NCBI GenBank assembly: GCA_947626785.1
Contig: CANQTO010000004.1
Location: forward strand, 22,527 to 86,526
Length of the DNA stretch: 64,000 nucleotides
Origin: an uncultured Oscillospiraceae bacterium
GTDB lineage: Bacteria > Bacillota > Clostridia > Oscillospirales > Oscillospiraceae
Direction: 5' to 3'
Part shown: piece by piece, positions 32,590 to 41,680 of the stretch
Layout of the letters: each line of letters opens with the position of its first letter
Position numbering within the stretch: position 1 is the stretch's first letter
Notes under the pieces: generated by a model
The model's input: only the letters and a program-made list of their open reading frames with translations
Database searches by the model: none
Told to the model about the DNA's origin: nothing
Translations under genes and position numbers: made by a program

Positions 32590-32609
32590 TTGCAAAACGA
32601 GTTTTGCAA
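32590..32609. other. Intercistronic hairpin between the GH31 and uxuA genes
   Basis: TTGCAAAAC and GTTTTGCAA form a perfect 9-bp stem around GA. It may act as an mRNA processing or stability element within the operon. Confidence 0.5.
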
Positions 32610-32615
32610 TTTGCC

Positions 32616-35126
32616 TTATTCCTCGTTCATTCCGATCAGGTCGAACTTCTCCGTGGAGACCACGATGTCGAAGTCGTCCTTGGCCGGTTTCGGGCACTTG
32701 ACGCGGATCGTCCGGTCGGACAGCTCGTAGTACCAGCCCTCCTCGGCTTCCTCCCAGTTGTCCCGCACGATGTAGCGGGGGATCTGCCGCCCGTCCACGG
32801 TCACCCAGAAGGCGCCCTTCTGCTTGCTGACCAGCGTCAAACTCAGCCGCTCCACGGTTCCGGCCCAGCTCCCCTCCTTGTGGAAGGAGACGACCGTCCG
32901 GTCCCCGGCCTTGACGGAGATGCACGTCCGGGCGCTGACGCCCCGCTTGTAGTCCTCCGTGTGGCCGTCGTCGTCGTAGAACAGGAAGGAGCTGTCCCCC
33001 TCCGCGCCGATGGTCAGATCCAGCTGCCGCATGGTGTCGGAGAGGATGTGCTTTACGTCCTCGCTGGTCAGGAGGATGCCGCTGCCCCGCAGGAACATGG
33101 GGATAGTCCCCAGCTCCACAGGTACGGAGATCACCTGGCCGCCGGCGTACTCGCGCATGTGGTCGTTCATGTCGTACCACTTGGTCCCGGCGGGCAGATA
33201 CAGCTCCCGGGTCTTCGCGCCCTTCTCCACCACGTTTGCCACCAGCAGGGCGGGCCCGAACAGAAAGCTCAGGTGCTCGTCGGTGTAGCAGGCCGGGTCC
33301 TCCGGGAACTCCAGGAACAAGGGCCGCATGGCGGGCAGGCCGCTGACGCTGGCCTCGTACATCAGCGAGTACAGGGCCGGCAGCATCCGGTAGCGCAGGG
33401 CGTAGGCCGCCCGGACATAGGGCAGGTTCTCCTCGTACATCCAGGGCTGGGTGACGGTGTTGTCGCTGTTGGCGGAGTTGAGAGTGAAGCGGGGCTGGAA
33501 GATGCCGCTCTGGATCCACCGGAGCAGCAGCTCCCCCTCTGGGGCCGGGCCGGCGAAGCCGCCGATGTCGCAGCCCATGTTGGCGCAGCCGGACAGGCCC
33601 ATGCCCAGAATGGTGGCGATGTTGAACTTCAGGGTCTTCCAGCCGGTCAGATTGTCCCCGCCCCAGACCTGGGCGTAGCGCTGGATGCCGGCAAAGCCCG
33701 CCCGGTTGATGACGTAGGGCCGCTCATTGGGGTACACGTCCCGTAGCGCCTGGATGGCGGTGTAGGCCATCATGTTGGAGTGGATGATCTTCAGCCGGGC
33801 CATGTCGCCCTGGCCGCCCTCAAAGTCGCAGCGGGCGTCCCGGTCCTCCACGCCGTCCATCTCGCAGTTGTCGTTCCAGACGGTCTTGGTGCCCTTGCGG
33901 AGGATGTTCTCCTCCAACAGGGCCTTCCAGGCCTCCCGGCCCGCCGGGCCGGTGAAGTCGATGAAGCGGCCCTCGCCGCCCCACCAGCGGCCGTAGTAGT
34001 CGCCCTTGCCGTCGGGGGTCTTGATGAAGGCGTCCCGCTCCTCATAGTACTTGGCGTAGGGGTGCCGCTTCAGGACGCCGGGCTTCAGGTTGCAGATCAC
34101 GTTGATGCCCATGGCGTTCATCTTCTCGAAGAAGCCCTCCGGGTCGGGGAAGCGCTTGTGGTTCCAGTTGAAGGTGTAGCGCAGGCCGTCGGCCTCTCCG
34201 GAGGAGTAGCCGGAGGCCAGCCAGAAGTTGTCGATCCAGATCTGCTCCTTGAAGTGCTTGTCGATGACCTTGTAGATCTCCTGATCGCAGTCCTTCTCCA
34301 GCTCCGCGTAGTACATGGTGGAGGCGCAGTAGCCCAGGGACTGCTTGGTGGGCAGGATGGTCCGGCCGGTGAGCCAGGTGTAGCGCTCCACCACCTGGGC
34401 GGGCGTGGGCCCGTTTATCAGGAACAGGTCGATATCGCCCCCGTCGGTCTGGTAGTAGCAGTAGCGCTCCCAGTAGCCGCTGATCTCCTGGCCCATGTCG
34501 AACACGCAGTCGTAGGAGTTGTGGTAGAACAGGCCCAGGGCGTGGAGGCTGTCCTCACCGGTGCGGATATAGAAGGGGATGTGCTTGTACATGGGGTCCC
34601 CGGTCTCCGGGTCGTGGCCGATGGCGTCCTTGGGGGACATGCGCAGCCGCCGGAACTTCTTGTCCAGGTGGCCGGTCTTCTCGCCGAAGCCGTAGAAGTG
34701 GTCCTTCTCCCGGTCCATGCAGGAGTAGTGGGACAGGCGGCCCAGCTGGTCCTTCTCAAAGGCCCGCTCCGGCAGATCCCGGTACAGGCAGCGGCCCTCC
34801 CGGTCGAAGAGGGAAAAGGAGAAGGGGGCTTTTCTCAGCACCAGCTTCACGCTGCCCGTCTCAAAGCTCAGGCTTTTCTCTGCCTCTTCGCAGGGGATGT
34901 CCAGAGCCGGGACCCGCCGCCGTTCCCCCTCAAAGAGGGGGTCCAGGCGGTCGGGCCAGGCGGTGGTCACCAGGGTGTAGGACTCCTCGGGAAAGGCGCG
35001 GTCAAAGGAGACCCGGATGCGGATCACGTCGTCGCTGAGGAAGACCAGCTTCACGTCCGCGCTGTCGCCGTGGACGAGCCAGCCGTTCTCCGTTTTTTCA
35101 AGGGACTCAAAGCGTCTTAAAAGCAT
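32616..35126 (-). CDS. Glycoside hydrolase family 31 enzyme, copy 1
   Basis: The 836-residue protein has the N-terminal GH31 galactose-mutarotase-like domain, a TIM barrel and beta-domains at the end. The catalytic nucleophile is probably Asp419 in WNDNCE and the acid/base Asp491 in VWGGDNLTGW. GH31 enzymes release alpha-linked glucose, xylose, galactose or sulfoquinovose from non-reducing ends; the substrate cannot be assigned. There is no signal peptide, so it acts in the cytosol on imported oligosaccharides. The TRAP transporter and hexuronate genes around it suggest an acidic alpha-glycoside. It is about as long as its neighbour and clearly related, but far from identical. Confidence 0.92.
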   Translation of the reverse strand: MLLRRFESLEKTENGWLVHGDSADVKLVFLSDDVIRIRVSFDRAFPEESYTLVTTAWPDRLDPLFEGERRRVPALDIPCEEAEKSLSFETGSVKLVLRKAPFSFSLFDREGRCLYRDLPERAFEKDQLGRLSHYSCMDREKDHFYGFGEKTGHLDKKFRRLRMSPKDAIGHDPETGDPMYKHIPFYIRTGEDSLHALGLFYHNSYDCVFDMGQEISGYWERYCYYQTDGGDIDLFLINGPTPAQVVERYTWLTGRTILPTKQSLGYCASTMYYAELEKDCDQEIYKVIDKHFKEQIWIDNFWLASGYSSGEADGLRYTFNWNHKRFPDPEGFFEKMNAMGINVICNLKPGVLKRHPYAKYYEERDAFIKTPDGKGDYYGRWWGGEGRFIDFTGPAGREAWKALLEENILRKGTKTVWNDNCEMDGVEDRDARCDFEGGQGDMARLKIIHSNMMAYTAIQALRDVYPNERPYVINRAGFAGIQRYAQVWGGDNLTGWKTLKFNIATILGMGLSGCANMGCDIGGFAGPAPEGELLLRWIQSGIFQPRFTLNSANSDNTVTQPWMYEENLPYVRAAYALRYRMLPALYSLMYEASVSGLPAMRPLFLEFPEDPACYTDEHLSFLFGPALLVANVVEKGAKTRELYLPAGTKWYDMNDHMREYAGGQVISVPVELGTIPMFLRGSGILLTSEDVKHILSDTMRQLDLTIGAEGDSSFLFYDDDGHTEDYKRGVSARTCISVKAGDRTVVSFHKEGSWAGTVERLSLTLVSKQKGAFWVTVDGRQIPRYIVRDNWEEAEEGWYYELSDRTIRVKCPKPAKDDFDIVVSTEKFDLIGMNEE

Positions 35127-35138
35127 GGCGCTGCCCTC

Positions 35139-37631
35139 TTACATGCCGATCAGGTCGAAGTCCTCGAAGGAGACGGTGAGGGTCACGTCCTTCTTGGGGT
35201 TGGGGTACTTGACCAGCACGGCCTTCTTGGTCTGGCTGTAGTACCAGCCCTGCTCCGCCGCTTCGAACTTCCGGCGGTTGAGGAAGTGCTCCAGCTTCTC
35301 CCCGTCCAGGGCCACCCAGAAGGGGCTCCGGTCCTTGCGGATCATCTCCACGGTGACGCTGTCCACGAAGTCGGCATAGCTGCCTTCGGCCTTGAAGCCC
35401 ACCTTCACCACGCTCTCGCCGGACATGCTGATCTCCGTCTTGCGGTAGACGCCCTTGGCGTAGTCGTTGCTCACGCCGTCGTCGTCATAGAGGGTGTAGC
35501 TCCGCTCGCCGCCGGGGGCCATGACCAGGTGCAGCTGGGTCATGTGGTCGTTTGCCATGCTCATCAGCTGGTTGCCGGCCATGGGGATGATGGCGCCCTC
35601 CCGGATGAACAGGGGGATGCTGCTCATGTCCACGGGGATCTCGATGGTCTGGCCGCCCTCGTAGCAGGCGAAGTTGTCGTTCCAGTCGTACCACTTGCAG
35701 CCGGCGGGCAGATAGACCTTCCGGGTCTTGGCGCCCTTCTCGATCACGTTGGCGACTAAGATATCCCGGCCGTACATGAACTCGAAATTCTCGTCGTAGA
35801 CCTTCTCGTCGTTCTGGAACTCATAGACCAGGGCCCGCATGATGGGCGCGCCGGTCTGATGGGCCTCGTACTCGGCGGAGTACAGATAGGGGGTCAGCCG
35901 GTAGCGCAGGAGGATGGCGTCCCGGATGAGGCCGGCGGACTTGCGGTACATCCAGGGCTCGGTGACGGTGTTGTCGTTGCTGGCGGAGTGGATGGAGAAG
36001 CGGGGCTGGAAGACGCCGTTCTGCACCCAGCGGACGAAGAGCTCCTCCTCGGGAGCGGGGCCCGCGAAGCCGCCGATGTCCGCGCCCTCGTTGGGCTGGC
36101 CGGACAGGCCCATTCCGGTGATGATGGGGATGTTGTACTGGAGGCTGGTCCAGCTGGTGTAGTTGTCGCCGCACCAGGTCTGGGCGTATTTCTGGATGCC
36201 GGAGCTGCCGCTGCGGCACACGGAGTAGGGCCGGGCGTCGGCGTTGTGTTCCTTCACCGCGTCATTGCTCATCTTGCACATGAGGGTGCACATGATGGGC
36301 TTGAGCTGGCCGATAGTGCCGCCCTTGCCGTCAAAGTCGCAGCGGACATCCTTGTCCAGCAGGCTGTCGTACTCGCAGTTGTCGTTCCAGACGGAGTCGG
36401 TGCCCACGTCGATGATGTTCTCGATCAGGTAGTCCTTCCAGATCCGCCGGGCGGAGGGCTTGGTGAAGTCCCAGAAGGCCCCGTCGCCGCCCCACCATTT
36501 GCCGACGCCGTAGGTATCGCTCTTGGAGTCCTTGACGAACACGTCCTTCTCCACGAACTCATTGAACCAGGGGTGCATCAGCAGGATGCCCGGCTTCACA
36601 TTGGGCACGTTCTGGGCGCCCTTCTCGTTCATGGCGGCGAAGTAGGCCCGGGGGTCCTTGAAGCGCTCCTTGTTCCACACAAAGACGCAGCGTTTGTTGT
36701 TATAGCTGGTGTAGCCGGAGGACAGGTGGAAGCCGTCGATGGGGAAGCCCTCCTCCTTGATGGTGTCGATGAACTCCAGCACCGCGTCGTCGCTGTCCTT
36801 CTCCAGCTCCGGGTAGTACATGGAGGAGCCCTGATAGCCCAGGGCCCGCTTGGGCAGCAGGGCCGGGCGGCCGGTCAGCAGGGTATAGTTGTCCACGATC
36901 CGGGCCAGGGTATTGCCCCCCAGCAGGAACAGGTCGATGTCGCCGCCGTCGGCCTGCCAGTAGGTGTAGCGGGGCCAGTAGTTGCTCTTCTCCCGGCCCA
37001 TGTTGAACACGGACTCATAGAAGTTGTGGTAGAACAGGCCCACGGCCTTGCCGGTCTTCCGGCTCAGGCGGATATAGAAGGGGATGTGCTTGTAGAGGGT
37101 GTCCATCTTGGTGGCGTCATAGCCCATGGCGTCGGTGGCCCGCTCCCGCAGAAACTCCTTGTTCTTGTTCAGGTTGCCGGTCTTCTCGCCGAAGCCGTAG
37201 AAGCAGTCGTCCTCCTCCATGCGGCTGTAAGCGGTGACGCGCTTGTTGGAGTCCAGGATGAAGGGGCTCTCGGTCAGGCTGCTGTAGAGCTCCGTGCCCT
37301 CCGCGTCGTAGAGGCGGACGCACAGGGGGTCCTTATCCACTTCCAGGCGGAGCTTGGCGGTGGCGAAGGTCAGGGTCTTCTCCGTCTCGGTCAGGGCGGG
37401 CTCCACGGGGGTCAGCCGGGTGCGCTCTCCCTCAAACAGGGGGTCCAGCCGGTCCTCCCAGGCGGTAGTGGCCAGGATGTAGGACTCCTCGGCCAGCTCC
37501 CGGTCGAAGGCCACGCGGACCCGGGCGATCTCGTCGGTGACGAAGACGACCTTGATGTCGGCACAGTTGGCGTGGAGGATGAAGGCGCCGTCCCGGCGCT
37601 CCATGCCGGTGATTTTCGAGCAAATGTCCAT
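35139..37631 (-). CDS. Glycoside hydrolase family 31 enzyme, copy 2
   Basis: This 830-residue GH31 paralogue lies 12 bases upstream of copy 1. Its probable nucleophile is Asp417 in WNDNCE and acid/base Asp489 in TWCGDNYTSW, with the conserved GADIGGFAGPAPEEEL after it. It starts MDICSKITGMERRDG, also without signal peptide. A tandem pair this diverged suggests two substrates or two linkages of one glycan, not a fresh duplication. The start at 37631 follows GCGAGG. A GC-rich hairpin region in the 106 bases before it may tune expression relative to dctM. Confidence 0.92.
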   Translation of the reverse strand: MDICSKITGMERRDGAFILHANCADIKVVFVTDEIARVRVAFDRELAEESYILATTAWEDRLDPLFEGERTRLTPVEPALTETEKTLTFATAKLRLEVDKDPLCVRLYDAEGTELYSSLTESPFILDSNKRVTAYSRMEEDDCFYGFGEKTGNLNKNKEFLRERATDAMGYDATKMDTLYKHIPFYIRLSRKTGKAVGLFYHNFYESVFNMGREKSNYWPRYTYWQADGGDIDLFLLGGNTLARIVDNYTLLTGRPALLPKRALGYQGSSMYYPELEKDSDDAVLEFIDTIKEEGFPIDGFHLSSGYTSYNNKRCVFVWNKERFKDPRAYFAAMNEKGAQNVPNVKPGILLMHPWFNEFVEKDVFVKDSKSDTYGVGKWWGGDGAFWDFTKPSARRIWKDYLIENIIDVGTDSVWNDNCEYDSLLDKDVRCDFDGKGGTIGQLKPIMCTLMCKMSNDAVKEHNADARPYSVCRSGSSGIQKYAQTWCGDNYTSWTSLQYNIPIITGMGLSGQPNEGADIGGFAGPAPEEELFVRWVQNGVFQPRFSIHSASNDNTVTEPWMYRKSAGLIRDAILLRYRLTPYLYSAEYEAHQTGAPIMRALVYEFQNDEKVYDENFEFMYGRDILVANVIEKGAKTRKVYLPAGCKWYDWNDNFACYEGGQTIEIPVDMSSIPLFIREGAIIPMAGNQLMSMANDHMTQLHLVMAPGGERSYTLYDDDGVSNDYAKGVYRKTEISMSGESVVKVGFKAEGSYADFVDSVTVEMIRKDRSPFWVALDGEKLEHFLNRRKFEAAEQGWYYSQTKKAVLVKYPNPKKDVTLTVSFEDFDLIGM

Positions 37632-37737
37632 GTTTTACCTCGCAAAATGTGATTTTTTGGTATAAAAGGGGCGGCCCCACCCCGGCAGACGGCGCACGGC
37701 GCCGCCTGACGGGAATAGGACCGCCGCATGGTTGAGT

Positions 37738-39057
37738 TTAGTTCCAGCCGAAACTGGGGACCAGGCCGGAGAAGTAAGGTACGATCAGGCTGATAGCGGG
37801 GATGAAGGTGACCAGCAGCAGCGCCACCACCATAGCCACGAAGATGGGCACGATGTACTTGGTCACGCCCTCGATCTTCACGTTGGCCACGCCGCAGCCC
37901 ACGAAGAGGCAGGAGCCCACAGGCGGGGTCACGGAGCCGATGCCCAGGTTCATGATGAGCATCAGGCCGAAGTGCACGTCGCTCATGCCCACACTGCGGG
38001 CGATGGGCAGGAAGATGGGGGTGAAGATCAGCACGGCGGGGGTCAGGTCCAGGAACATACCCATGACCAGCAGGAACACGTTCATGATGAACAGCAGCAC
38101 GTAGCGGTTGTTGGAGACGCTCATCAGGGCGTTGCTGATGGCAGCGGGGATGCCGGAGTAGCTCATCACGTAGGACATGATGGAGGAGGCCGCGATCAGG
38201 AAGAGGATGGTGGCGGAGCTCTTCATGGTGTCCGCCAGCAGATTGTACAGGGTCTTCAGATCCAGCTCCTTATAGAGCAGGGCCAGGACCAGGCAGTAGA
38301 GCACCATCACGACGCCGGCCTCGGTGGCGGTGAAGATACCGCCCAGGATGCCGCCCATGACGATGATGACAGCCAGCAGGGAGGGGATGGCGTCCACCCA
38401 GATCTTCCAGGTGGGGTCGCTCTCCTTGCCCTCGGCGGGCTTGTAGTTGAGCTTCTTGGCCAGGACGATGGCCAGGATCGCCACCGCGATGCCCAGGGCC
38501 AGGCCGGTCAGGTAACCGCCCATGAACAGAGCCGCCACGGAGACGCCGCCAGCGGTGATGGAGTAGAGGATCAACGGACCGGAGGGCGGGATCAGGATGC
38601 CGGTGGGGGCGGAGCAGATGTTGACAGCGGCGGAGTAGTTGGGGTCATAGCCCTCGTCCTTCTCCAGAGGGCTCAGGATGGAGCCCATGGCGGAGGTGGC
38701 CGCCACGGAGGAGCCGGACACAGCGCCGAAGAACATGTTGGCCAGTACGTTGGTGGCGGCGAGATAGCCGGGGATCTTGCCCACCAGCAGCCGGGCCAGA
38801 CGCACCAGACGGCGGGCGATGCCGCCCTTGTTCATGATATTGCCGCCCAGGGAGAAGAAGGGCAGGGCCAGCAGGGAGAAGGAGTCCAGACCGGAGAAGC
38901 AGCGCTGGGCCGCGGTCAGGGCGAAGATGTCAGCGGGCATACCGCTCATCAGGGCGGTAAACACGGAGGCGATACCGATACCGGCGGAGATAGGCACGCC
39001 GGCCAGCAGCATCACGAAGAAGGAGCCAAAGAGCATCAGTGTAGCTTGTACGACCAT
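37738..39057 (-). CDS. dctM: TRAP transporter large permease
   Basis: DctM is the elevator-type transport subunit of a tripartite ATP-independent periplasmic transporter, driven by an ion gradient. The 439-residue protein has about twelve membrane segments and typical motifs such as GVPISAGIGIAS near the start and PNYSAAVNICSAPTGILIPPSGPLI in the middle. Its start shares one base with the dctQ stop. TRAP systems favour organic acids, including uronates and sialic acids, which fits the downstream glucuronate pathway. Confidence 0.95.
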   Translation of the reverse strand: MVVQATLMLFGSFFVMLLAGVPISAGIGIASVFTALMSGMPADIFALTAAQRCFSGLDSFSLLALPFFSLGGNIMNKGGIARRLVRLARLLVGKIPGYLAATNVLANMFFGAVSGSSVAATSAMGSILSPLEKDEGYDPNYSAAVNICSAPTGILIPPSGPLILYSITAGGVSVAALFMGGYLTGLALGIAVAILAIVLAKKLNYKPAEGKESDPTWKIWVDAIPSLLAVIIVMGGILGGIFTATEAGVVMVLYCLVLALLYKELDLKTLYNLLADTMKSSATILFLIAASSIMSYVMSYSGIPAAISNALMSVSNNRYVLLFIMNVFLLVMGMFLDLTPAVLIFTPIFLPIARSVGMSDVHFGLMLIMNLGIGSVTPPVGSCLFVGCGVANVKIEGVTKYIVPIFVAMVVALLLVTFIPAISLIVPYFSGLVPSFGWN

Positions 39058-39536
39058 TACGCTTTCTCTCCTTTCTTTTCAGTCAGCAGCTGCACATATT
39101 TCAGGATACGGGCCACTACGATGAACACGCCGGCGATGGGCTCGATCATGTACATATACTTCATGGGGATGTGCATGACGGAGGAGATGTTGGTGGCGTT
39201 GGCCGCCAGCTTCCAGCCGCCGTAGATGAACACGTAGCAGACGAAGAACAGGATCGCCAGCTCGATGAAGACCTGCAGAATCACAGCCGCAACGCCGTGG
39301 ACCCGGTCGGTGACCAGCTCCAGAGACAGGTGCTCGTCCCGGTAGAAGCAGTAGGCAGAGCCCAGCATGGAGGCGATGATCAGCATGTAGCGCAGGAATT
39401 CGTCGGTAAAGGTGGAGGGGTTGCCCAGAATCCAGCGGCTGACGATCTGCCAGGTACCGCCGAGCACCAGGGCCGCCATGGCCACCGCCATCAGGAAACG
39501 CATGACGGTGTCCAGAACTTTCTCGACTTTTTTCAA
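39057..39536 (-). CDS. dctQ: TRAP transporter small permease
   Basis: DctQ is the four-helix subunit that supports DctM. The 159-residue protein has the family motif ILGNPSTFTDEFLRYMLI near residue 35 and the DEHLSLELVTDRV stretch near 70. It overlaps dctM by one base and follows dctP after 127 bases that contain a strong hairpin. Confidence 0.93.
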   Translation of the reverse strand: MKKVEKVLDTVMRFLMAVAMAALVLGGTWQIVSRWILGNPSTFTDEFLRYMLIIASMLGSAYCFYRDEHLSLELVTDRVHGVAAVILQVFIELAILFFVCYVFIYGGWKLAANATNISSVMHIPMKYMYMIEPIAGVFIVVARILKYVQLLTEKKGEKA

Positions 39537-39563
39537 ATTCTATTTCCTCGCTTTCTCTCATAA

Positions 39564-39609
39564 AACAGCGGGCGGCTCAAAAACCGTCTGGTTTTTGAGC
39601 CGCGCTGTT
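39564..39609 (-). terminator. Attenuating hairpin between dctP and dctQ
   Basis: AACAGCG/GCTGTT and a 14-bp stem built on GCGGCTCAAAAACC form a long hairpin followed on the minus strand by TTTTATG. It probably stops part of the transcripts so that the binding protein is made in excess. Confidence 0.65.
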
Positions 39610-39663
39610 CCAGACAAAACAGTCAGGGGTCTTGCTTGTTCAGCTTATGTGTGCCGGGGGAGC

Positions 39664-40713
39664 TCAGGCAGCGGCCTGGATCTTCTCCACGTAGGCGTAC
39701 ACAGCGGGATCGCTGGTCTTCAGGTTGTCATAGATGCTCTGGCAGGCTTCCTGGAAGGCGGCGGTGTCCACATCGGTGATGTACTCCACGTCATCATAGG
39801 TGCTGCGGACCTCGTCCTCGAACTCGGCCCAGGAGGTCTTGTAGGTCTCGGTCATGGCCTTGGCAGTCTCGGTCATGATCTGCTTCTGGTTGTCGCTCAT
39901 GGAGTCCCAGACCTTGGTGGAGATGACCACGATGTCGGGGATGCGGGTGTGCTCGTCGAAGCAGTAGTAGCCGGTCACGTCGTGGTGGTCGCGGATGGCG
40001 GTGATGTTGTTCTCAGCGCCGTCGATAACGCCCTGCTGCATGCCGGTGTAGATGTCGCTGTAGCCCATGACGGTGGCGGAGCCGCCCAGAGCGGTCATCA
40101 TGTCAATGGCCATCTGGGAGTCCATGGTGCGGATCTTCAGACCCTTCAGGTCAGCGGGGGTGCGGACGGGGGTGTTGGCGGTGTAGAAGGAACGGGAGCC
40201 GGAGTCGAGCCAGGTCAGGCCGATGAAGCCGTCAGACTCGGTCAGGCCGTACAGCTCCTGGGCGATCTCGCCGTCCATGACCTTGTAGAAGTGGTCCTTG
40301 TCATTGAACACGTAGGGCACGGAGACCACGTTCCACTCACTCTTGAAGTTGCCGATGGTGGAGGCGGAGACCTTGGCCATGTCCAGAGCGCCGGCCTGGA
40401 TCTGGCTCAGGTTGTCGGCCTCGGAGCCCAGGGTGCCGTTGGGGAAGATCTGGATGTTGATGGTGCCGCCGGACTTCTCAGCGACCTCAGCGGCCCAGGC
40501 GGTCATGGCGATATGGACCGCGTGGTCCTCAGCCAGGCCGTGGGACAGCTTCAGGTTGAAGGTCTGCTCGCTGCCGTCGCCGGCAGGGGCGGAGGCGGCG
40601 TCGCCGCTGGAAGCGGCAGGGGCGCTGGAGCTGGAACCGGAGCCGCCGCAGGCGGCCAGGGCCAGTGCCATGACCAGGCACAGGACCAGTGCGATGAATC
40701 TCTTGTTCTTCAA
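39664..40713 (-). CDS. dctP: TRAP transporter substrate-binding lipoprotein
   Basis: The 349-residue precursor has a lipoprotein signal with lipobox LAAC (Cys22), a Ser/Ala linker, then a DctP-type domain. The conserved arginine that binds the carboxylate lies in the DLKGLKIRTMDS segment, and QQGVIDGAENN is the second family motif. It is the first gene of the hexuronate operon. A well-formed promoter, two TGTGCA boxes and a 17-bp palindrome lie in the 214 bases upstream. An acidic sugar such as glucuronate or a glucuronate-containing oligosaccharide is the likely ligand; that is inference from the operon. Confidence 0.94.
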   Translation of the reverse strand: MKNKRFIALVLCLVMALALAACGGSGSSSSAPAASSGDAASAPAGDGSEQTFNLKLSHGLAEDHAVHIAMTAWAAEVAEKSGGTINIQIFPNGTLGSEADNLSQIQAGALDMAKVSASTIGNFKSEWNVVSVPYVFNDKDHFYKVMDGEIAQELYGLTESDGFIGLTWLDSGSRSFYTANTPVRTPADLKGLKIRTMDSQMAIDMMTALGGSATVMGYSDIYTGMQQGVIDGAENNITAIRDHHDVTGYYCFDEHTRIPDIVVISTKVWDSMSDNQKQIMTETAKAMTETYKTSWAEFEDEVRSTYDDVEYITDVDTAAFQEACQSIYDNLKTSDPAVYAYVEKIQAAA

Positions 40714-40747
40714 AGTTTTTTCCTCCTGTTTTTCATTTTGACTCGGG

Positions 40748-40764
40748 TCAGGAATAGTTCCTGA
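40748..40764. promoter_or_regulatory. 17-bp palindrome in the dctP leader
   Basis: TCAGGAATAGTTCCTGA is a perfect 7-bp inverted repeat around TAG, placed just downstream of the -10 box. It is a candidate operator for a second regulator. Confidence 0.45.
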
Positions 40765-40771
40765 TGCGGGT

Positions 40772-40800
40772 ATTCTAATATATCAGTGGAAATTTTTCAA
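40772..40800 (-). promoter_or_regulatory. Promoter of the hexuronate operon
   Basis: Minus-strand TTGAAA (40800-40795), 17 bp, TAGAAT (40777-40772). Confidence 0.65.
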
Positions 40801-40801
40801 G

Positions 40802-40843
40802 TGTGCAAACTAACACTATTTTACTATGTCAATTTGTGCACAA
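40802..40843. promoter_or_regulatory. Candidate GntR/FCD operators upstream of dctP
   Basis: TTGTGCACAA (40834-40843) is a perfect palindrome; a second TGTGCA (40802-40807) lies 33 bp away, three helical turns, right next to the -35 box. GntR/FadR-type regulators bind TNGT...ACNA sites, which this resembles. The GntR gene lies directly upstream. Confidence 0.5.
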
Positions 40844-40856
40844 TAACGATAAACCC

Positions 40857-40883
40857 CCGGACGGTGCGTAAAAAACCGTCCGG
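40857..40883. terminator. Hairpin after the GntR gene
   Basis: CCGGACGGT and ACCGTCCGG form a 9-bp stem. T-rich DNA flanks it on both sides (GGTTTATCG on the minus strand). Confidence 0.55.
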
Positions 40884-40927
40884 AGGCCATTTTTTTTAAT
40901 TTTTTGAAGGAATGGGTTTGCGGAATT

Positions 40928-41662
40928 TTATTCAGCGATCTGAAAATATTCGGGATATTTTTCCCGCACCACCTTCAAATCGTCCAGGTAGCGGTTCAGA
41001 TGCCGCTCCAGCCAGACCAGGGCCGTGGAGGCGTCGCCCTCCTTCAGGGCGTGGCAGATCTCCAGGTGGTCCTGATAGACCGCGTCCAGGCTCATGACCA
41101 CGCTGAGAAAACGCATGCGCTCGATATGCTGCATGTTGTTGAGCATGTAGAAGAAGCTGTTCTCCTGGCCGGCGGCGGTGAAGGCCACCCGGTGGAATTC
41201 GTTGTCCAGCTCCAGCATCCGCAGCTCCCGGTCCGGCAGCCCGGCCTGGGCATAGTGCCGGTAGGCCTGGATGTTCTGCTCGTACTGCCAGATCAGCTCC
41301 TGGGTCATCAGGGGGGCGGCCCGGCTGATGATCTCCTTCTCCAGCGCATAGCGGGAGAACTGCTCCACGGCCATCCGCTCGGTGTCGATGGGGGCCACGA
41401 AGGTGCCCCGCTGGGGTTTGAGCAGCACCATCTTGCTGGCGGCCAGGATGATCAGGGCCTCCCGGACGGGGGTCCGGCTCACGCCCATCTGGTCGGCCAG
41501 CAGCTTGTCGCTCAGGGGCTCGCCGGGCTTCAGCTCCAGGCTGATGATCTTGCTGCGGATGGTCTGATAGGCCACGCCCCGGGCGCTGCCCTCCGCCGAG
41601 TGCTGCATCCGCCACTGGGTCAGCTGGTCGCTGAGGGCCGGGCTGTTTTCAAATTCTCTCAT
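40928..41662 (-). CDS. GntR family regulator, FadR/FCD subfamily
   Basis: The 244-residue protein has a winged helix-turn-helix at about residues 30-92 (KLLADQMGVSRTPVREAL is the recognition helix region) and an all-helical FCD ligand domain with the metal-type residues of ELDNEFHRV and later histidines. FCD regulators of uronate pathways, such as UxuR and ExuR, release DNA when fructuronate or similar acids bind. It sits directly upstream of the hexuronate operon on the same strand, and two TGTGCA boxes flank the dctP promoter. The YcxB-like gene ends 18 bases before it, so they may be cotranscribed. Confidence 0.92.
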   Translation of the reverse strand: MREFENSPALSDQLTQWRMQHSAEGSARGVAYQTIRSKIISLELKPGEPLSDKLLADQMGVSRTPVREALIILAASKMVLLKPQRGTFVAPIDTERMAVEQFSRYALEKEIISRAAPLMTQELIWQYEQNIQAYRHYAQAGLPDRELRMLELDNEFHRVAFTAAGQENSFFYMLNNMQHIERMRFLSVVMSLDAVYQDHLEICHALKEGDASTALVWLERHLNRYLDDLKVVREKYPEYFQIAE

Positions 41663-41680
41663 CTTTCTGTGTGCTCCGTG

